NCBI GenBank assembly: GCA_934667425.1
Contig: CAKULV010000008.1
Coordinates: 1-64,000, forward strand
Direction: 5' to 3'
From: an uncultured Kiritimatiellota bacterium
Lineage (GTDB): Bacteria > Verrucomicrobiota > Kiritimatiellia > RFP12 > UBA1067
DNA length: 64,000 nt
Numbering within the stretch: position 1 is the first letter of the stretch; the number at the start of each line of letters is the position of its first letter. The notes beneath the pieces were generated by a model that worked only from the letters and a program-made list of their open reading frames with translations, was not told the DNA's origin and ran no database searches. Position numbers and translations under genes: made by a program. Positions 33,749 to 41,992 of the stretch are shown here, piece by piece.

Positions 33749-34978
33749 ATGACGGTCACGCTTGCTATCGACAAGAACGTTTACGGCGGCGAAGGACTCG
33801 GGAGACTCGGGGACGGGCGCGTATGCTTCGTCCCCGGGGCTTTCGCGGGCGAGACCGTCCGTGCGGAGATCACGGAACAGAAGAAGAGCTTCGTCCGGGC
33901 AAGATGCGTGGAGCTGGTGACCGCGTCGGCAGACCGCATCGCCGCGTTCGGGGCCGAGCCGGATGGCGATGCGACGGCTGTGCCGGGCATGGTGTACTCC
34001 GCCGTAAACTATGCGGCCGAGCTGCGGTTCAAGGAGTCCCAGCTCGGCAACTTCCTTGAGCGCATCGGGCAGTCGTACCGGCACATCGAGGTCGTGGCGG
34101 GACGCAGCGAGAACTACCGCAACAAGGTGACGTACCATGTGCAGCACGTCGGCGGCAAATGGCTGATGGGCTACAGGCGGCAGGGGTCGCATGACGTGAT
34201 CGACGTCATGCAGGACCCTCTTGCGTGCAAGGAGATCAACGAGGCGTTGCCTTCCGTGCGCGCCGGAGTGCTTTCGATGCTTACGCAGGGTGCGCAAAGC
34301 GTCCGCAGGGAGGCTCGCGAGCGTTCTGCCGTCACCATAAGGTGGACTCTTGACGATGGGGTGCGCTGGTGGTTCGGCGAGCCGCCGGAGGGCCTTTCGT
34401 TCGTCGAGCGCACCTGCGGGCTCAGGTTCGGCGTTTCTGCGGACGGCTTCTACCAGGTCAACCCCGAAATCGGAGAGAAGCTTGTTGCGGCTGTCGCTTC
34501 CGCGTATGCGGATGGGGCGGATGTCTCGCCGGACATTGTGGATTTGTATTGTGGCGTCGGGGTCTTTGGCCTTTGCTGCGTGAACGGCGTGCGCGGGAGG
34601 GGCTTGTCGCGGCAGCCGCGAATCGTCGGCGTGGAGAGCGGCAGGGCCGCTGTGCGATCCGCGAAGGAAAACGCCAAGGCCGCCGGCATTGCCGCGAACT
34701 TCTTCTGCGAACGCGTGGGCGGCAGCCTTTCGCGCATCCGCATAGGCGAGAACGCCACGGTGATCGTCGATCCGCCACGCGGCGGCATGGAGCGGAACGT
34801 TCCTGCGTTTCTCGCGAACTCCCGCGCAAGGCGCATCTTCTACGTTTCGTGCGACCCGGCTACGCTCACGCGGGACCTCCAGTCGATGGTCGGCAAGTAT
34901 CGGATACGGCGCGTAAGGCTCTTCGACATGTTCCCGCGCACCGCACGCTTCGAGACGCTTGTCGAGCTTGAGAAGTAG
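33749..34978 (+). CDS. TrmA/RlmD-type class I SAM-dependent RNA (uracil-5) methyltransferase
   Basis: 409 aa. An N-terminal TRAM RNA-binding domain (about residues 3-55) is followed by an insert and the methyltransferase domain: FYQVNPEIGEKL, DLYCGVGVFGL (SAM loop), VDPPRGGME and the nucleophile VSCDPATLTRDL (Cys near residue 370). Family enzymes methylate U54 of tRNA or U747/U1939 of 23S rRNA. Only one Cys is visible in the region where RlmC/RlmD place four 4Fe-4S ligands, so the iron-sulfur cluster appears absent. It overlaps nothing and follows the cupin gene closely, so it is probably cotranscribed. Confidence 0.87.
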   Translation: MTVTLAIDKNVYGGEGLGRLGDGRVCFVPGAFAGETVRAEITEQKKSFVRARCVELVTASADRIAAFGAEPDGDATAVPGMVYSAVNYAAELRFKESQLGNFLERIGQSYRHIEVVAGRSENYRNKVTYHVQHVGGKWLMGYRRQGSHDVIDVMQDPLACKEINEALPSVRAGVLSMLTQGAQSVRREARERSAVTIRWTLDDGVRWWFGEPPEGLSFVERTCGLRFGVSADGFYQVNPEIGEKLVAAVASAYADGADVSPDIVDLYCGVGVFGLCCVNGVRGRGLSRQPRIVGVESGRAAVRSAKENAKAAGIAANFFCERVGGSLSRIRIGENATVIVDPPRGGMERNVPAFLANSRARRIFYVSCDPATLTRDLQSMVGKYRIRRVRLFDMFPRTARFETLVELEK

Positions 34979-35004
34979 GTCCCGGCCATGTCATGATGCC
35001 TAAG

Positions 35005-35232
35005 TTATTGATGCTTTTCGACGACAAGTGGTTTGCTTCGTTCAGCGTGTCGATCAGTGCGCCCCGCGCTCACGACGAAAATCGGCGACCGAGAAACCTT
35101 CATGAAGACATCGACTACTCGTACTATTACGAACAGAATGACGGAGGGGCCGTCGGATGAAATCAGCTGACAAAACCGCTGGTTTTCGACAGCTTGCTTG
35201 TCGCTGTCGATGCGAATGTAACCGTATGTCAT
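35005..35232 (-). pseudogene. Serine recombinase (resolvase/invertase) N-terminal remnant
   Basis: Minus-strand codons from ATG 35232 read MTYGYIRIDSDKQAVENQRF, closely following the start of Pin/Hin-type serine recombinases (MTYGYIRVSTDKQ...ENQRF). Similarity ends after about 30 residues; the rest of the frame to 35005 is unrelated and too short (a full recombinase is about 185-200 aa). In the family the Ser after RV is the catalytic nucleophile; here that position is Asp and a Ser lies one place later. Both points say it is dead. It lies in the 345-bp gap between the RNA methyltransferase and the ABC gene, which holds no other gene. Candidate promoter sequence for the ABC operon follows at 35287. 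Confidence 0.65.
35187..35211. repeat. 8-bp inverted repeat inside the recombinase remnant
   Basis: TCGACAGC (35187-35194), a 9-bp spacer, then GCTGTCGA (35204-35211): a perfect inverted repeat. It lies within codons for the conserved SDKQ region, so it could be a chance product of that sequence or a site that outlived the gene. Confidence 0.45.
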
Positions 35233-35286
35233 TTTGAGGTCTGTTAACATTCCCTTAACACAGGGATGATATCATCATTGCGTTTT

Positions 35287-35295
35287 TGGTATAAT
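35287..35295 (+). promoter_or_regulatory. Extended -10 promoter for the gliding-type ABC operon
   Basis: TGG-TATAAT (hexamer 35290-35295), no clear -35. AAAGGA near 35308 precedes ATG 35324. Confidence 0.6.
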
Positions 35296-35323
35296 CATCT
35301 GCATTTGAAAGGACAAGTCAGAA

Positions 35324-36049
35324 ATGCTGAAAGTTGAAAACCTAAAGAAGGACTTCGGTTCCTTCCATGCCGTGAAGGGGGTCTCCTTCAGTGTCGGCAA
35401 GGGGGAAGTCCTTGGATTCCTCGGCCCGAACGGCGCCGGCAAGTCGACCACGATGAGAATGATTACAGGGTTCATACCGCCGACATCCGGCACCGCGACG
35501 ATCTGCGGGCACGATATCATCAAGGATCCTGTCGGGGCGAAGTCATGCATCGGCTACCTTCCGGAGAATGCGCCGTCCTACAGGGCGATGACCGTGGAGG
35601 CCTTTCTGGAGTTCATCGCGAAGATCCGCGGCTTCCATGGCGCCGAGGCCAGGGCCAAGGTCGAGGCCGTAATCGAAAAGGCCAGGCTTACCAACGTCGC
35701 CCGGCAGACGATCGATACGCTTTCCAAGGGCTATCGCCAGCGCACGTGCTTCGCGCAGGCCATCATCCACGATCCGCAGGTGCTTATCATGGACGAGCCT
35801 ACCGACGGGCTTGACCCGAACCAGAAGTTCGTGGTCCGCGAGATGATAAAGGATATGGCGGCGGAGAAGGCCATCATCATATCCACGCACATTCTCGAGG
35901 AGGTCGATGCGGTGTGTACCCGCGCGATAGTGATCGCGCACGGCGAGATCAAGGCGGACGGCACCCCGGACGAGCTCCGCGGGAAGGATCCGTCCGGCAA
36001 GCTTGACGTCGTGTTCCGCAAACTTACGATGGAAGGGGAGGTTAAGTAA
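35324..36049 (+). CDS. ABC transporter ATP-binding protein, GldA-like
   Basis: 241-aa ATPase with Walker A GPNGAGKST (residues about 38-46), Q-loop region YLPENAPSY, signature LSKGYRQR, Walker B VLIMDEPTDGLDP and the switch His in ISTHILEEVD. It is the energy subunit for the membrane protein encoded three bases downstream. The pairing with a permease fused to a GldG-type domain and a DUF4340 protein is the arrangement seen around GldA/F/G-type exporters. In Bacteroidota these are linked to gliding, and in many non-gliding bacteria their role is unknown. Confidence 0.88.
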   Translation: MLKVENLKKDFGSFHAVKGVSFSVGKGEVLGFLGPNGAGKSTTMRMITGFIPPTSGTATICGHDIIKDPVGAKSCIGYLPENAPSYRAMTVEAFLEFIAKIRGFHGAEARAKVEAVIEKARLTNVARQTIDTLSKGYRQRTCFAQAIIHDPQVLIMDEPTDGLDPNQKFVVREMIKDMAAEKAIIISTHILEEVDAVCTRAIVIAHGEIKADGTPDELRGKDPSGKLDVVFRKLTMEGEVK

Positions 36050-36052
36050 GCC

Positions 36053-38665
36053 ATGTGCAAGTGCAAGAATTGCAATGTAAAGACAGTGTTCGGGCGGGAG
36101 TTCAGGAGCTATTTCGATTCGCCCGTCGCATACGTGTTCCTCGTGGCGTTCCTCGTCCTCGCCGGGTTCCTGACATTCGGCGTGGCGATGTTCTATGAGC
36201 GGCGCCAGGCGGATCTCACGCCGTTCTTCTTCTGGCATCCCTGGGTGTACCTGCTGCTGGTCCCGGCCGCCACGATGGGGTCTTGGGCCGAGGAGCGGCG
36301 CAACGGCACGGTCGAGCTTCTGCTCACGCTGCCGATAACGCTAACGCAGGCGCTCATAGGCAAGTTTCTCGCCGCGTGGGCATTCATCGGAATCGGCCTC
36401 GCGCTCACGTTCCCGGTGGTGGCCACGACCGCATGGTTGGGTTCGCCGGACTGGGGGGCGGTGTTCTGCGGCTACCTCGGCAGCTTCCTCCTTGCAGGCG
36501 CGGCCACGGCGATCGGCGTCTTCGCGTCGTCGCTTTCGCGCAGCCAGGTGATCGGATTCGTGTCGGCGCTCGCCATCACGTTCGCCCTGCTGATAATCGG
36601 CTTCGACCCGGTCGTCAATGCGGTCGCGAACTGGGGCGTGCCTGCGGCAATCGTAAATGCCGTGGCGTCCTGCTCGCTGATGTCCCACTTCGAGTCTCTG
36701 CGCCGTGGCGTTGTTGACTTCGCCGACATCGGCTACTACGTGGCCGTGATCGTGTTCATGCTTGCGGCGGCGCACGCCGTGACGGACGGGCAGAAGAACG
36801 GCAAGGGCAAGGGGGCCTTCGGGCTGATCCTTCTCGCCGTCATTCTCGGCGCCGCCGACATGATAGTCGCTTCGCTTCCCATAAGGGTTGACCTCACGGC
36901 AGAGAGGCTGTATACGCTTTCCAAGGGGTCGAAGGCCGTCCTCGGCAAGCTTGACGAAGACGTGACGCTCAAGTACTACTTCAGCGCATCTTCCGCAGAG
37001 ACGCCGATGGCGCTCAAGACGTATGCGACGCAGGTGCAGAACCTCCTCAAGGAGTACGAGCTTGCAGGCAAGGGGCACGTTGTGCTTGAGGCATATGACC
37101 CGAAGCCCGATTCCGACGCCGAGGAATGGGCCCAGCGCTACGGCGTGGAGCCGCAGAACGTCACGCCGTTCGGCCAGCCCGTATACTTCGGCCTTGTCGC
37201 GGTGTGCGGGGACCGGGAGGAAACCCTCGCAAGGTTCAGCCCGCGCACGGAATCGACGCTTGAATACGACGTCACCCGTCTCGTCACGCGCGTTGCGTGG
37301 CCGGAGCGCCCCGTAGTGGGCCTCATGACCTCGATCTCCGGCGTCATGGGCCAGCAGGCCAACCAGATGATGATGATGCAGGGGCAGCGTCCCCAGCCGG
37401 GCTGGGCGGCATTCACCGAGCTTGCCAAGGATTACGAGGTGCGCGAAATCCCGCCGACCGCAGAGTCGATCGATTCGGACGTGAAGGCGCTCGTGGTGCT
37501 CCACGCGAAGGATCTCTCCGAAAAGACCCTCTTCGCCATCGACCAGTTCGTGATAAAGGGCGGACGCCTCATAGCGTGCGTCGATCCGTTCAGCGTGATG
37601 GACATGCTTTCGTCTCGCAACCAGCAGAACCCGATGATGATGCAGATGGGCGGCGGGGACGGCCCCTCGACGCTCGGCAAGCTCTTCGAGAAGTGGGGGA
37701 TCGCCTTCGACACTTCCAAGCTCGTCGCCGACCTTGCGGCCGCCACGAAGCTCGGCACCGGCAACGGCCGCGCCGAGGAGAACCCCGCGTTCCTGTCGCT
37801 TACGGCGAAGAACATGGATGAGGGCGACATCGTCGTGTCCGACCTCACGCAGGTGATGCTCCCGTTCGCCGGTGCGATCTCCTTCGCGAAGACCGACGGG
37901 CTTGCCTTCGAGCCGCTCATCACCACGTCCGCCGACAGCGCATGCCTCGTGGACCGCATGGGCGCACAGTTCGGCATGGGCGCAATGATGAAGGATCTCC
38001 ATCCCGACGGCGTGAAGCGTACGCTCGCCGCTCGCCTGTCCGGCACGTTCAGCACCGCGTTCCCGAAGGGGCCTGACTACAAGGAAGGATCGACAAACGC
38101 GATTCCCGAAGTGGTCGCGTCCGGCAAGGGTGCGGTGGTTATCTTCGCCGATTCCGACTTCCTTGCGGACCAGTTCTGCGTTCAGACGATGAACACGATG
38201 TTCGGCCCGATCGCCCAGCCGATCAACGACAACCTCGTGCTTTTCGCGAACGTCATCGAGCAGTACGCCGGACGCGAAGAGCTCATCGGCGTGCGCTCGC
38301 GCGGGCCTTCCAACCGTCCGTTCGTGAAGGTGAACGAACTTGAGGCGAAGGCGATGGCCAAGTGGCAGCGCAAGCAGAACGATCTCGAGGCCGCCCTCCA
38401 GGAGACGCAGCAGAGGCTCAGCGCCCTCCAGAAGCAGAAGAGCGGCAACGATCGTCTGATTCTCTCGAAGGAGCAGCAGGAGGAGATACAGCAGTTCCGA
38501 AAGACGCAGGCGGATACGCGTCGCCAGCTCAAGAACGTCCGCAAGGAACTCACCTCCGAGATCGACAGCCTCGGCCTTGCGCTCAAGGTGATCAACATAC
38601 TCGCCATGCCGCTGCTCGTGATCGCGTTCGGCATCTTCCACGGACTGAAGAGAAGAAAGCACTGA
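36053..38665 (+). CDS. GldF-GldG fusion: ABC-2 permease joined to Gld-type periplasmic domain
   Basis: 870 aa. Residues about 1-245 form a six-segment ABC-2 permease (GldF-like; WAEERRNGTVELLLTLPIT is the typical loop). Residues about 255-850 match GldG: a membrane segment, then RVDLTAERLYTLSKGSKAVLGKLDEDV, a large periplasmic domain with VKALVVLHAKDLSEKTLFAIDQFVIKGG, and a coiled-coil/Gln-rich stretch (about 760-840) before a final membrane segment near 845-862. In Flavobacteria these are two genes, so the fusion fixes a 1:1 ratio. Met/Gln-rich tracts (QQANQMMMMQGQRPQPG) are unusual. Start ATG is three bases after the ATPase stop. Confidence 0.87.
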   Translation: MCKCKNCNVKTVFGREFRSYFDSPVAYVFLVAFLVLAGFLTFGVAMFYERRQADLTPFFFWHPWVYLLLVPAATMGSWAEERRNGTVELLLTLPITLTQALIGKFLAAWAFIGIGLALTFPVVATTAWLGSPDWGAVFCGYLGSFLLAGAATAIGVFASSLSRSQVIGFVSALAITFALLIIGFDPVVNAVANWGVPAAIVNAVASCSLMSHFESLRRGVVDFADIGYYVAVIVFMLAAAHAVTDGQKNGKGKGAFGLILLAVILGAADMIVASLPIRVDLTAERLYTLSKGSKAVLGKLDEDVTLKYYFSASSAETPMALKTYATQVQNLLKEYELAGKGHVVLEAYDPKPDSDAEEWAQRYGVEPQNVTPFGQPVYFGLVAVCGDREETLARFSPRTESTLEYDVTRLVTRVAWPERPVVGLMTSISGVMGQQANQMMMMQGQRPQPGWAAFTELAKDYEVREIPPTAESIDSDVKALVVLHAKDLSEKTLFAIDQFVIKGGRLIACVDPFSVMDMLSSRNQQNPMMMQMGGGDGPSTLGKLFEKWGIAFDTSKLVADLAAATKLGTGNGRAEENPAFLSLTAKNMDEGDIVVSDLTQVMLPFAGAISFAKTDGLAFEPLITTSADSACLVDRMGAQFGMGAMMKDLHPDGVKRTLAARLSGTFSTAFPKGPDYKEGSTNAIPEVVASGKGAVVIFADSDFLADQFCVQTMNTMFGPIAQPINDNLVLFANVIEQYAGREELIGVRSRGPSNRPFVKVNELEAKAMAKWQRKQNDLEAALQETQQRLSALQKQKSGNDRLILSKEQQEEIQQFRKTQADTRRQLKNVRKELTSEIDSLGLALKVINILAMPLLVIAFGIFHGLKRRKH

Positions 38666-38706
38666 ATGTCTCGCGGACAAACAGTCATTAGGAGATAAAA
38701 GATAAA

Positions 38707-39780
38707 ATGACAACAAAGAGTCTCGTTATTCTTGGAGCCGCAGCCGCCGTTCTTGGCGGTGCGGCGTACTTCTGCAATTCAGGACGGAAGATACAGGCGC
38801 CGTCTGTCAACGGAAAGCAGGTGCTTCCGGACTTCGACGTATCCGATGTCGCGAAGGTCGATATCGGCGGAGAGAGGAAGCTCACGCTTGCGGCGTCAGA
38901 CGCCGGCTGGACGATAGATACACTGCATGGCTATCCGGCTGACGTGACGAAGATACGTGAAAACCTCCTCAAGCTGAAGGATCTCACGGTAGGTCAGTCC
39001 GCCAATGGACAGAAGATCGATGCCGGGACGCTTGTCGAGATCAAGGACGCGAAGGGCAAGGTGCTCGCCTCCGCGACGCTTGGCGGCAAGCACATGTCCA
39101 AGCCGAGGGGCCAGGCGCCTTATGGCGGCGGCTCCTATCCGGACGGACGCTACGTGAAGTACGGCGACGGGGTCGTTCTCGTGAAGGATACGCTCGACGC
39201 CTTCGACGGCGATCCGAAGAAGTGGTGCGAATCCCGCATCTGCTCCGTCCCGTCCTCCGACGTCAAGGCTGTGACGTACACGAAGGGCGGCGAGACGGTG
39301 AAGCTGTCGCGCAAGGATTCGACCTGGACGCTCGAGGGGCTTGGCGACAAGGAGGAGCTGGATTCGTCCAAGACGTATTCCCTCGACTCCGCCCTGTCGT
39401 ACCTCGACTTCAGCAGCGTTGCCGATCCGAAGAGGCCGGAGGCCGAATTCGGGTTCGCGACCGGCTCGGTCTATACGGTCTCCCTCAAGAACGGGCAGAC
39501 GTACACGGCCAAGGTCGGCGACGCATCGGGCGCGGATCGCTACTTCAAGGTTTCGGCGTCCTTCTCTCCGGTGGGGACGAACGCCACCGAGAACGCCTCG
39601 CTCGAGAAGGCGGTCAAGGACTTCAACGACAAGACCGGCAAATGGACGTACCTGATATCTTCCTACTCTGCCGATTCCATGAGCAAGGCGCGCAAGGACC
39701 TCGTCAAGGCGAAGGAGGAGCCGAAGAAGGAAGAATCCAAGAAGGATGAGCCAAAGAAGGATGAAAAGAAGGAAAAGTAG
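38707..39780 (+). CDS. DUF4340-domain protein, membrane-anchored
   Basis: 357 aa. An N-terminal membrane anchor (about residues 5-22) is followed by repeated beta-rich DUF4340 units (about 40-320; KVDIGGERKLTLAASDAGWTI and AVTYTKGGETVKLSRKDSTWTLEG look like two copies of the same element) and a charged tail of Lys/Glu/Asp repeats from about residue 335. DUF4340 proteins accompany GldG-type ABC systems and probably act with them outside the cytoplasm. AGGAG (38690-38694) is 12 nt upstream. A strong terminator ends the operon just after this gene. Confidence 0.85.
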   Translation: MTTKSLVILGAAAAVLGGAAYFCNSGRKIQAPSVNGKQVLPDFDVSDVAKVDIGGERKLTLAASDAGWTIDTLHGYPADVTKIRENLLKLKDLTVGQSANGQKIDAGTLVEIKDAKGKVLASATLGGKHMSKPRGQAPYGGGSYPDGRYVKYGDGVVLVKDTLDAFDGDPKKWCESRICSVPSSDVKAVTYTKGGETVKLSRKDSTWTLEGLGDKEELDSSKTYSLDSALSYLDFSSVADPKRPEAEFGFATGSVYTVSLKNGQTYTAKVGDASGADRYFKVSASFSPVGTNATENASLEKAVKDFNDKTGKWTYLISSYSADSMSKARKDLVKAKEEPKKEESKKDEPKKDEKKEK

Positions 39781-39804
39781 GATTGCAACGGGGGCATCCT
39801 GCTT

Positions 39805-39832
39805 GAAGGAGGCGCGGGAACGCGCCTCCTTC
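39805..39832 (+). terminator. Intrinsic terminator of the ABC/DUF4340 operon
   Basis: GAAGGAGGCGCG (39805-39816), a GGAA tetraloop (GNRA type), then CGCGCCTCCTTC (39821-39832): a perfect 12-bp stem followed by CTTTG. It is the clearest terminator in the window. Confidence 0.8.
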
Positions 39833-39885
39833 CTTTGACGAGGATCGCCTCCATGTAAGACATAGGATTTCTGCCTTTTGCCACA

Positions 39886-40692
39886 ATGGACTTGCCTCGC
39901 CACAACGATGATTGCACGGTGCTGGTGGCTTCGTGCGATGCGTATCGGGACATAGAGATTCCGTTTGCCGCGCTGTTCGGCAAATATTGGCCCGATCGTC
40001 CGTTCAGGGTGCTTCTCCTGACGGAGACCGGACGCCCGGAAAAAGGCGGGTACGAGGCGTTTGACGGGATCATCGCCACAGGAACGGGCAAATGCTGGTG
40101 CGAGATGCTGGTAGAGGCCCTGTCGCGCATATCAACGCCATACGTACTTCTCCTGATGAACGACTATTTCCTGTCGGCACCGGTAGATACGTCCCGTTTG
40201 CTCATGCGGCTTGACCAGGCAAAGGCGTTTGACGCGGCCAACCTGCGCCTCAATCCCAATCCGCCCGGACGCAAACCATGGCGGGACACGGATCTCCTTG
40301 AGTTCCCGAAGAACGTCGCATACTGCGTCACGTGCCAGACCGGCATATGGAACAGGGATTACCTGAAATGGCTCGCAGGCAGGAACAGGAGCGCATGGGA
40401 ATTCGAGCGCTACGGCTCTTTCATGCTGGCTGGCGAGAAGCGGCCATTGCTCGTCACCCGCACGAGAGAGTTCCCGTTCGTGGACGCGGTCCACAAGGGC
40501 TATTGGGAGAACGTCGGCGTTCGCCTTTGCGAGGAGAATGGGGTGGCGCTGGACTTTGCGAAAAGAAGCCGCCCTCCGCTTTCCGTTCGCCTCAGGGAGG
40601 CCCTTAAGTCCTTGGCGTTCGCCGCATTGCCGAATACGCTGATCGTAAGGCTACAGAACGCCCTCTCCATTGGCGCGAAGGAGCGCAGATAG
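39886..40692 (+). CDS. Putative glycosyltransferase-like protein
   Basis: 268 aa, no signal peptide. It opens with CTVLVASCDAYRDI, followed by PFRVLLLTETG and YVLLLMNDYFLSAPVD (near residues 85-100). The pattern of strand-loop-strand plus an acidic NDYF motif resembles GT-A glycosyltransferases, where an acidic pair binds the nucleotide-sugar metal. WEFERYGSF and a C-terminal amphipathic stretch (about 230-265) suggest peripheral membrane binding. I cannot name the family, so function is a tentative inference. It follows the terminator, has no evident promoter motif, and ends one base from the convergent regulator gene. Confidence 0.65.
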   Translation: MDLPRHNDDCTVLVASCDAYRDIEIPFAALFGKYWPDRPFRVLLLTETGRPEKGGYEAFDGIIATGTGKCWCEMLVEALSRISTPYVLLLMNDYFLSAPVDTSRLLMRLDQAKAFDAANLRLNPNPPGRKPWRDTDLLEFPKNVAYCVTCQTGIWNRDYLKWLAGRNRSAWEFERYGSFMLAGEKRPLLVTRTREFPFVDAVHKGYWENVGVRLCEENGVALDFAKRSRPPLSVRLREALKSLAFAALPNTLIVRLQNALSIGAKERR

Positions 40693-40693
40693 C

Positions 40694-41887
40694 CTATTCG
40701 ACACGGATCCCACGGGTGCGCCATTCGCGCATCGTCATCCCGGTCAACCGACGGAATATGATCTTGAGATTGTTCGGGTTGCCGAATCCGCAGTCGCGTG
40801 CGACCGCGCTTATCTTCTGGCGCGAGTTCACGAGCCTTTTCTTGACGTGGGCGATGCGTGCGAGGAGTATGGCCTGATGAATGGATTTGTTTTCGAACTC
40901 CTTGAACCGCAGGTAGGCGAGTCTGCGTGACACGCCGAGATGGCCGATCACCTCTTCGACCGTGACGGCGCGATGGGCGTTTGCGTGGATGAATTCGCGC
41001 GCGCGTTGGGCAAGGACAAGCCCCGGCGCGAGGACGCGCGTCGATTCCCGCTCGATGATGGCCGGCGCTATCGGGCTGAAAACGGTTTTGCGTTTAGACG
41101 CTTTCCTGACGCTTCGCAACATGGAGATGAGCTGCTGCGCGGCAGTGTGTCCTTCGCTCATGTTGTCCGTGGTCACGCTGGTAAGCCTCGGCCTGGTCTG
41201 GAGGCAGATGATTTCGTCGTCGTCGATGCCCATGACGCGTATCTCGTCCGGCACGGCGATGTCGTTCTTGGCGCACGCCTCGAGAACCTCGGCGGCGCGC
41301 CGGTCGTAGCCGACGAGGATTGCGGCGGGCTTCGGGAGGGATCTGAGCCAGACGCCGAGCTGAAGGGCATCCGATTTTTCCTCGGGCAGGTCGGTCGCGT
41401 AGCTGATGCCCTTGAGCCGGGCCTGCCTCAACGCCTCGTAAAACCCCTCTTCCCTCTGCCGGGATAGATAACGGCAGAAATCCTCCCGGAAATGAACGTA
41501 CCCATACGTCGCGAACCGCCCGCAGCCAATGAGGTGCCGGGTCGCGGTCGCAGAGAGCTTTTGCTCATCGACGGTGACGATCCTGATGTTCTCCTTTCGA
41601 TGTGGCAGGCAGTTCTCCCGCGTCCCTATGACGACGAGCGGGAAGTCGGAGTGATCGAGCAGCTCGGCGAGGCTCGAATCTTCGATTTCACTTGTGACGA
41701 GGCCATCGACGCGGTTTGACAGGATCGCGTCCTCCAATGATTTCCTCCCGTATTCGGACATTTCGCAGATGTGCAGGCGAAAGTCCGTCCGCTCATCGAC
41801 CGAGGAAAGGAATCCCTGAAGGACCCTGCGCCCCGAGCATTTCGCGGCGTTTACGAGAATGTAGATTTCTCTTTGCCTTTTGTTCAT
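40694..41887 (-). CDS. XylR-like regulator of the adjacent glycan locus
   Basis: 397 aa. LacI-type ligand-binding region about 8-270 (FPLVVIGTR, RVMGIDDDEIICLQTRPRLTSV) and a C-terminal AraC-type DNA-binding domain about 290-390 (TVEEVIGHLGVSRRLAYLRFKEF and KISAVARDCGFGNPNNLKIIFRR). Its gene diverges from the 41993-53009 run with 105 bp between starts, so it most likely controls that run and itself in response to a released sugar. ATG 41887 was chosen over GTG 41893 because the -10 (ending at 41894) puts the RNA start at this ATG. Confidence 0.87.
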   Translation of the reverse strand: MNKRQREIYILVNAAKCSGRRVLQGFLSSVDERTDFRLHICEMSEYGRKSLEDAILSNRVDGLVTSEIEDSSLAELLDHSDFPLVVIGTRENCLPHRKENIRIVTVDEQKLSATATRHLIGCGRFATYGYVHFREDFCRYLSRQREEGFYEALRQARLKGISYATDLPEEKSDALQLGVWLRSLPKPAAILVGYDRRAAEVLEACAKNDIAVPDEIRVMGIDDDEIICLQTRPRLTSVTTDNMSEGHTAAQQLISMLRSVRKASKRKTVFSPIAPAIIERESTRVLAPGLVLAQRAREFIHANAHRAVTVEEVIGHLGVSRRLAYLRFKEFENKSIHQAILLARIAHVKKRLVNSRQKISAVARDCGFGNPNNLKIIFRRLTGMTMREWRTRGIRVE

Positions 41888-41893
41888 GGACAC

Positions 41894-41902
41894 AGTATAT
41901 CA
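41894..41902 (-). promoter_or_regulatory. Extended -10 for the XylR-like gene; leaderless
   Basis: Minus strand TGA-TATACT ends at 41894, with six nt before the ATG at 41887. The expected +1 is the A of the start codon. Confidence 0.6.
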
Positions 41903-41954
41903 CATGTGACACGAAATCAGATGTTTTCTTTGCACAAAACAGATCATGTCCGGA

Positions 41955-41983
41955 TTGCCCTCGCCGTGTGAATCTGATATCAT
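41955..41983 (+). promoter_or_regulatory. Promoter of the glycan-utilisation run
   Basis: TTGCCC (41955-41960), 17-bp spacer, TGA-TATCAT (hexamer 41978-41983). Nine nt separate it from ATG 41993, so the leader would be only about three nt. The 50 bp between this and the divergent regulator promoter should hold the XylR operator; I see no clear paired repeat. Confidence 0.55.
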
Positions 41984-41992
41984 TGGCGGCAT

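Noticed and set aside
35005..35232. Functional serine recombinase
   Set aside because: Only the first 30 residues match, and the nucleophile position is not Ser.
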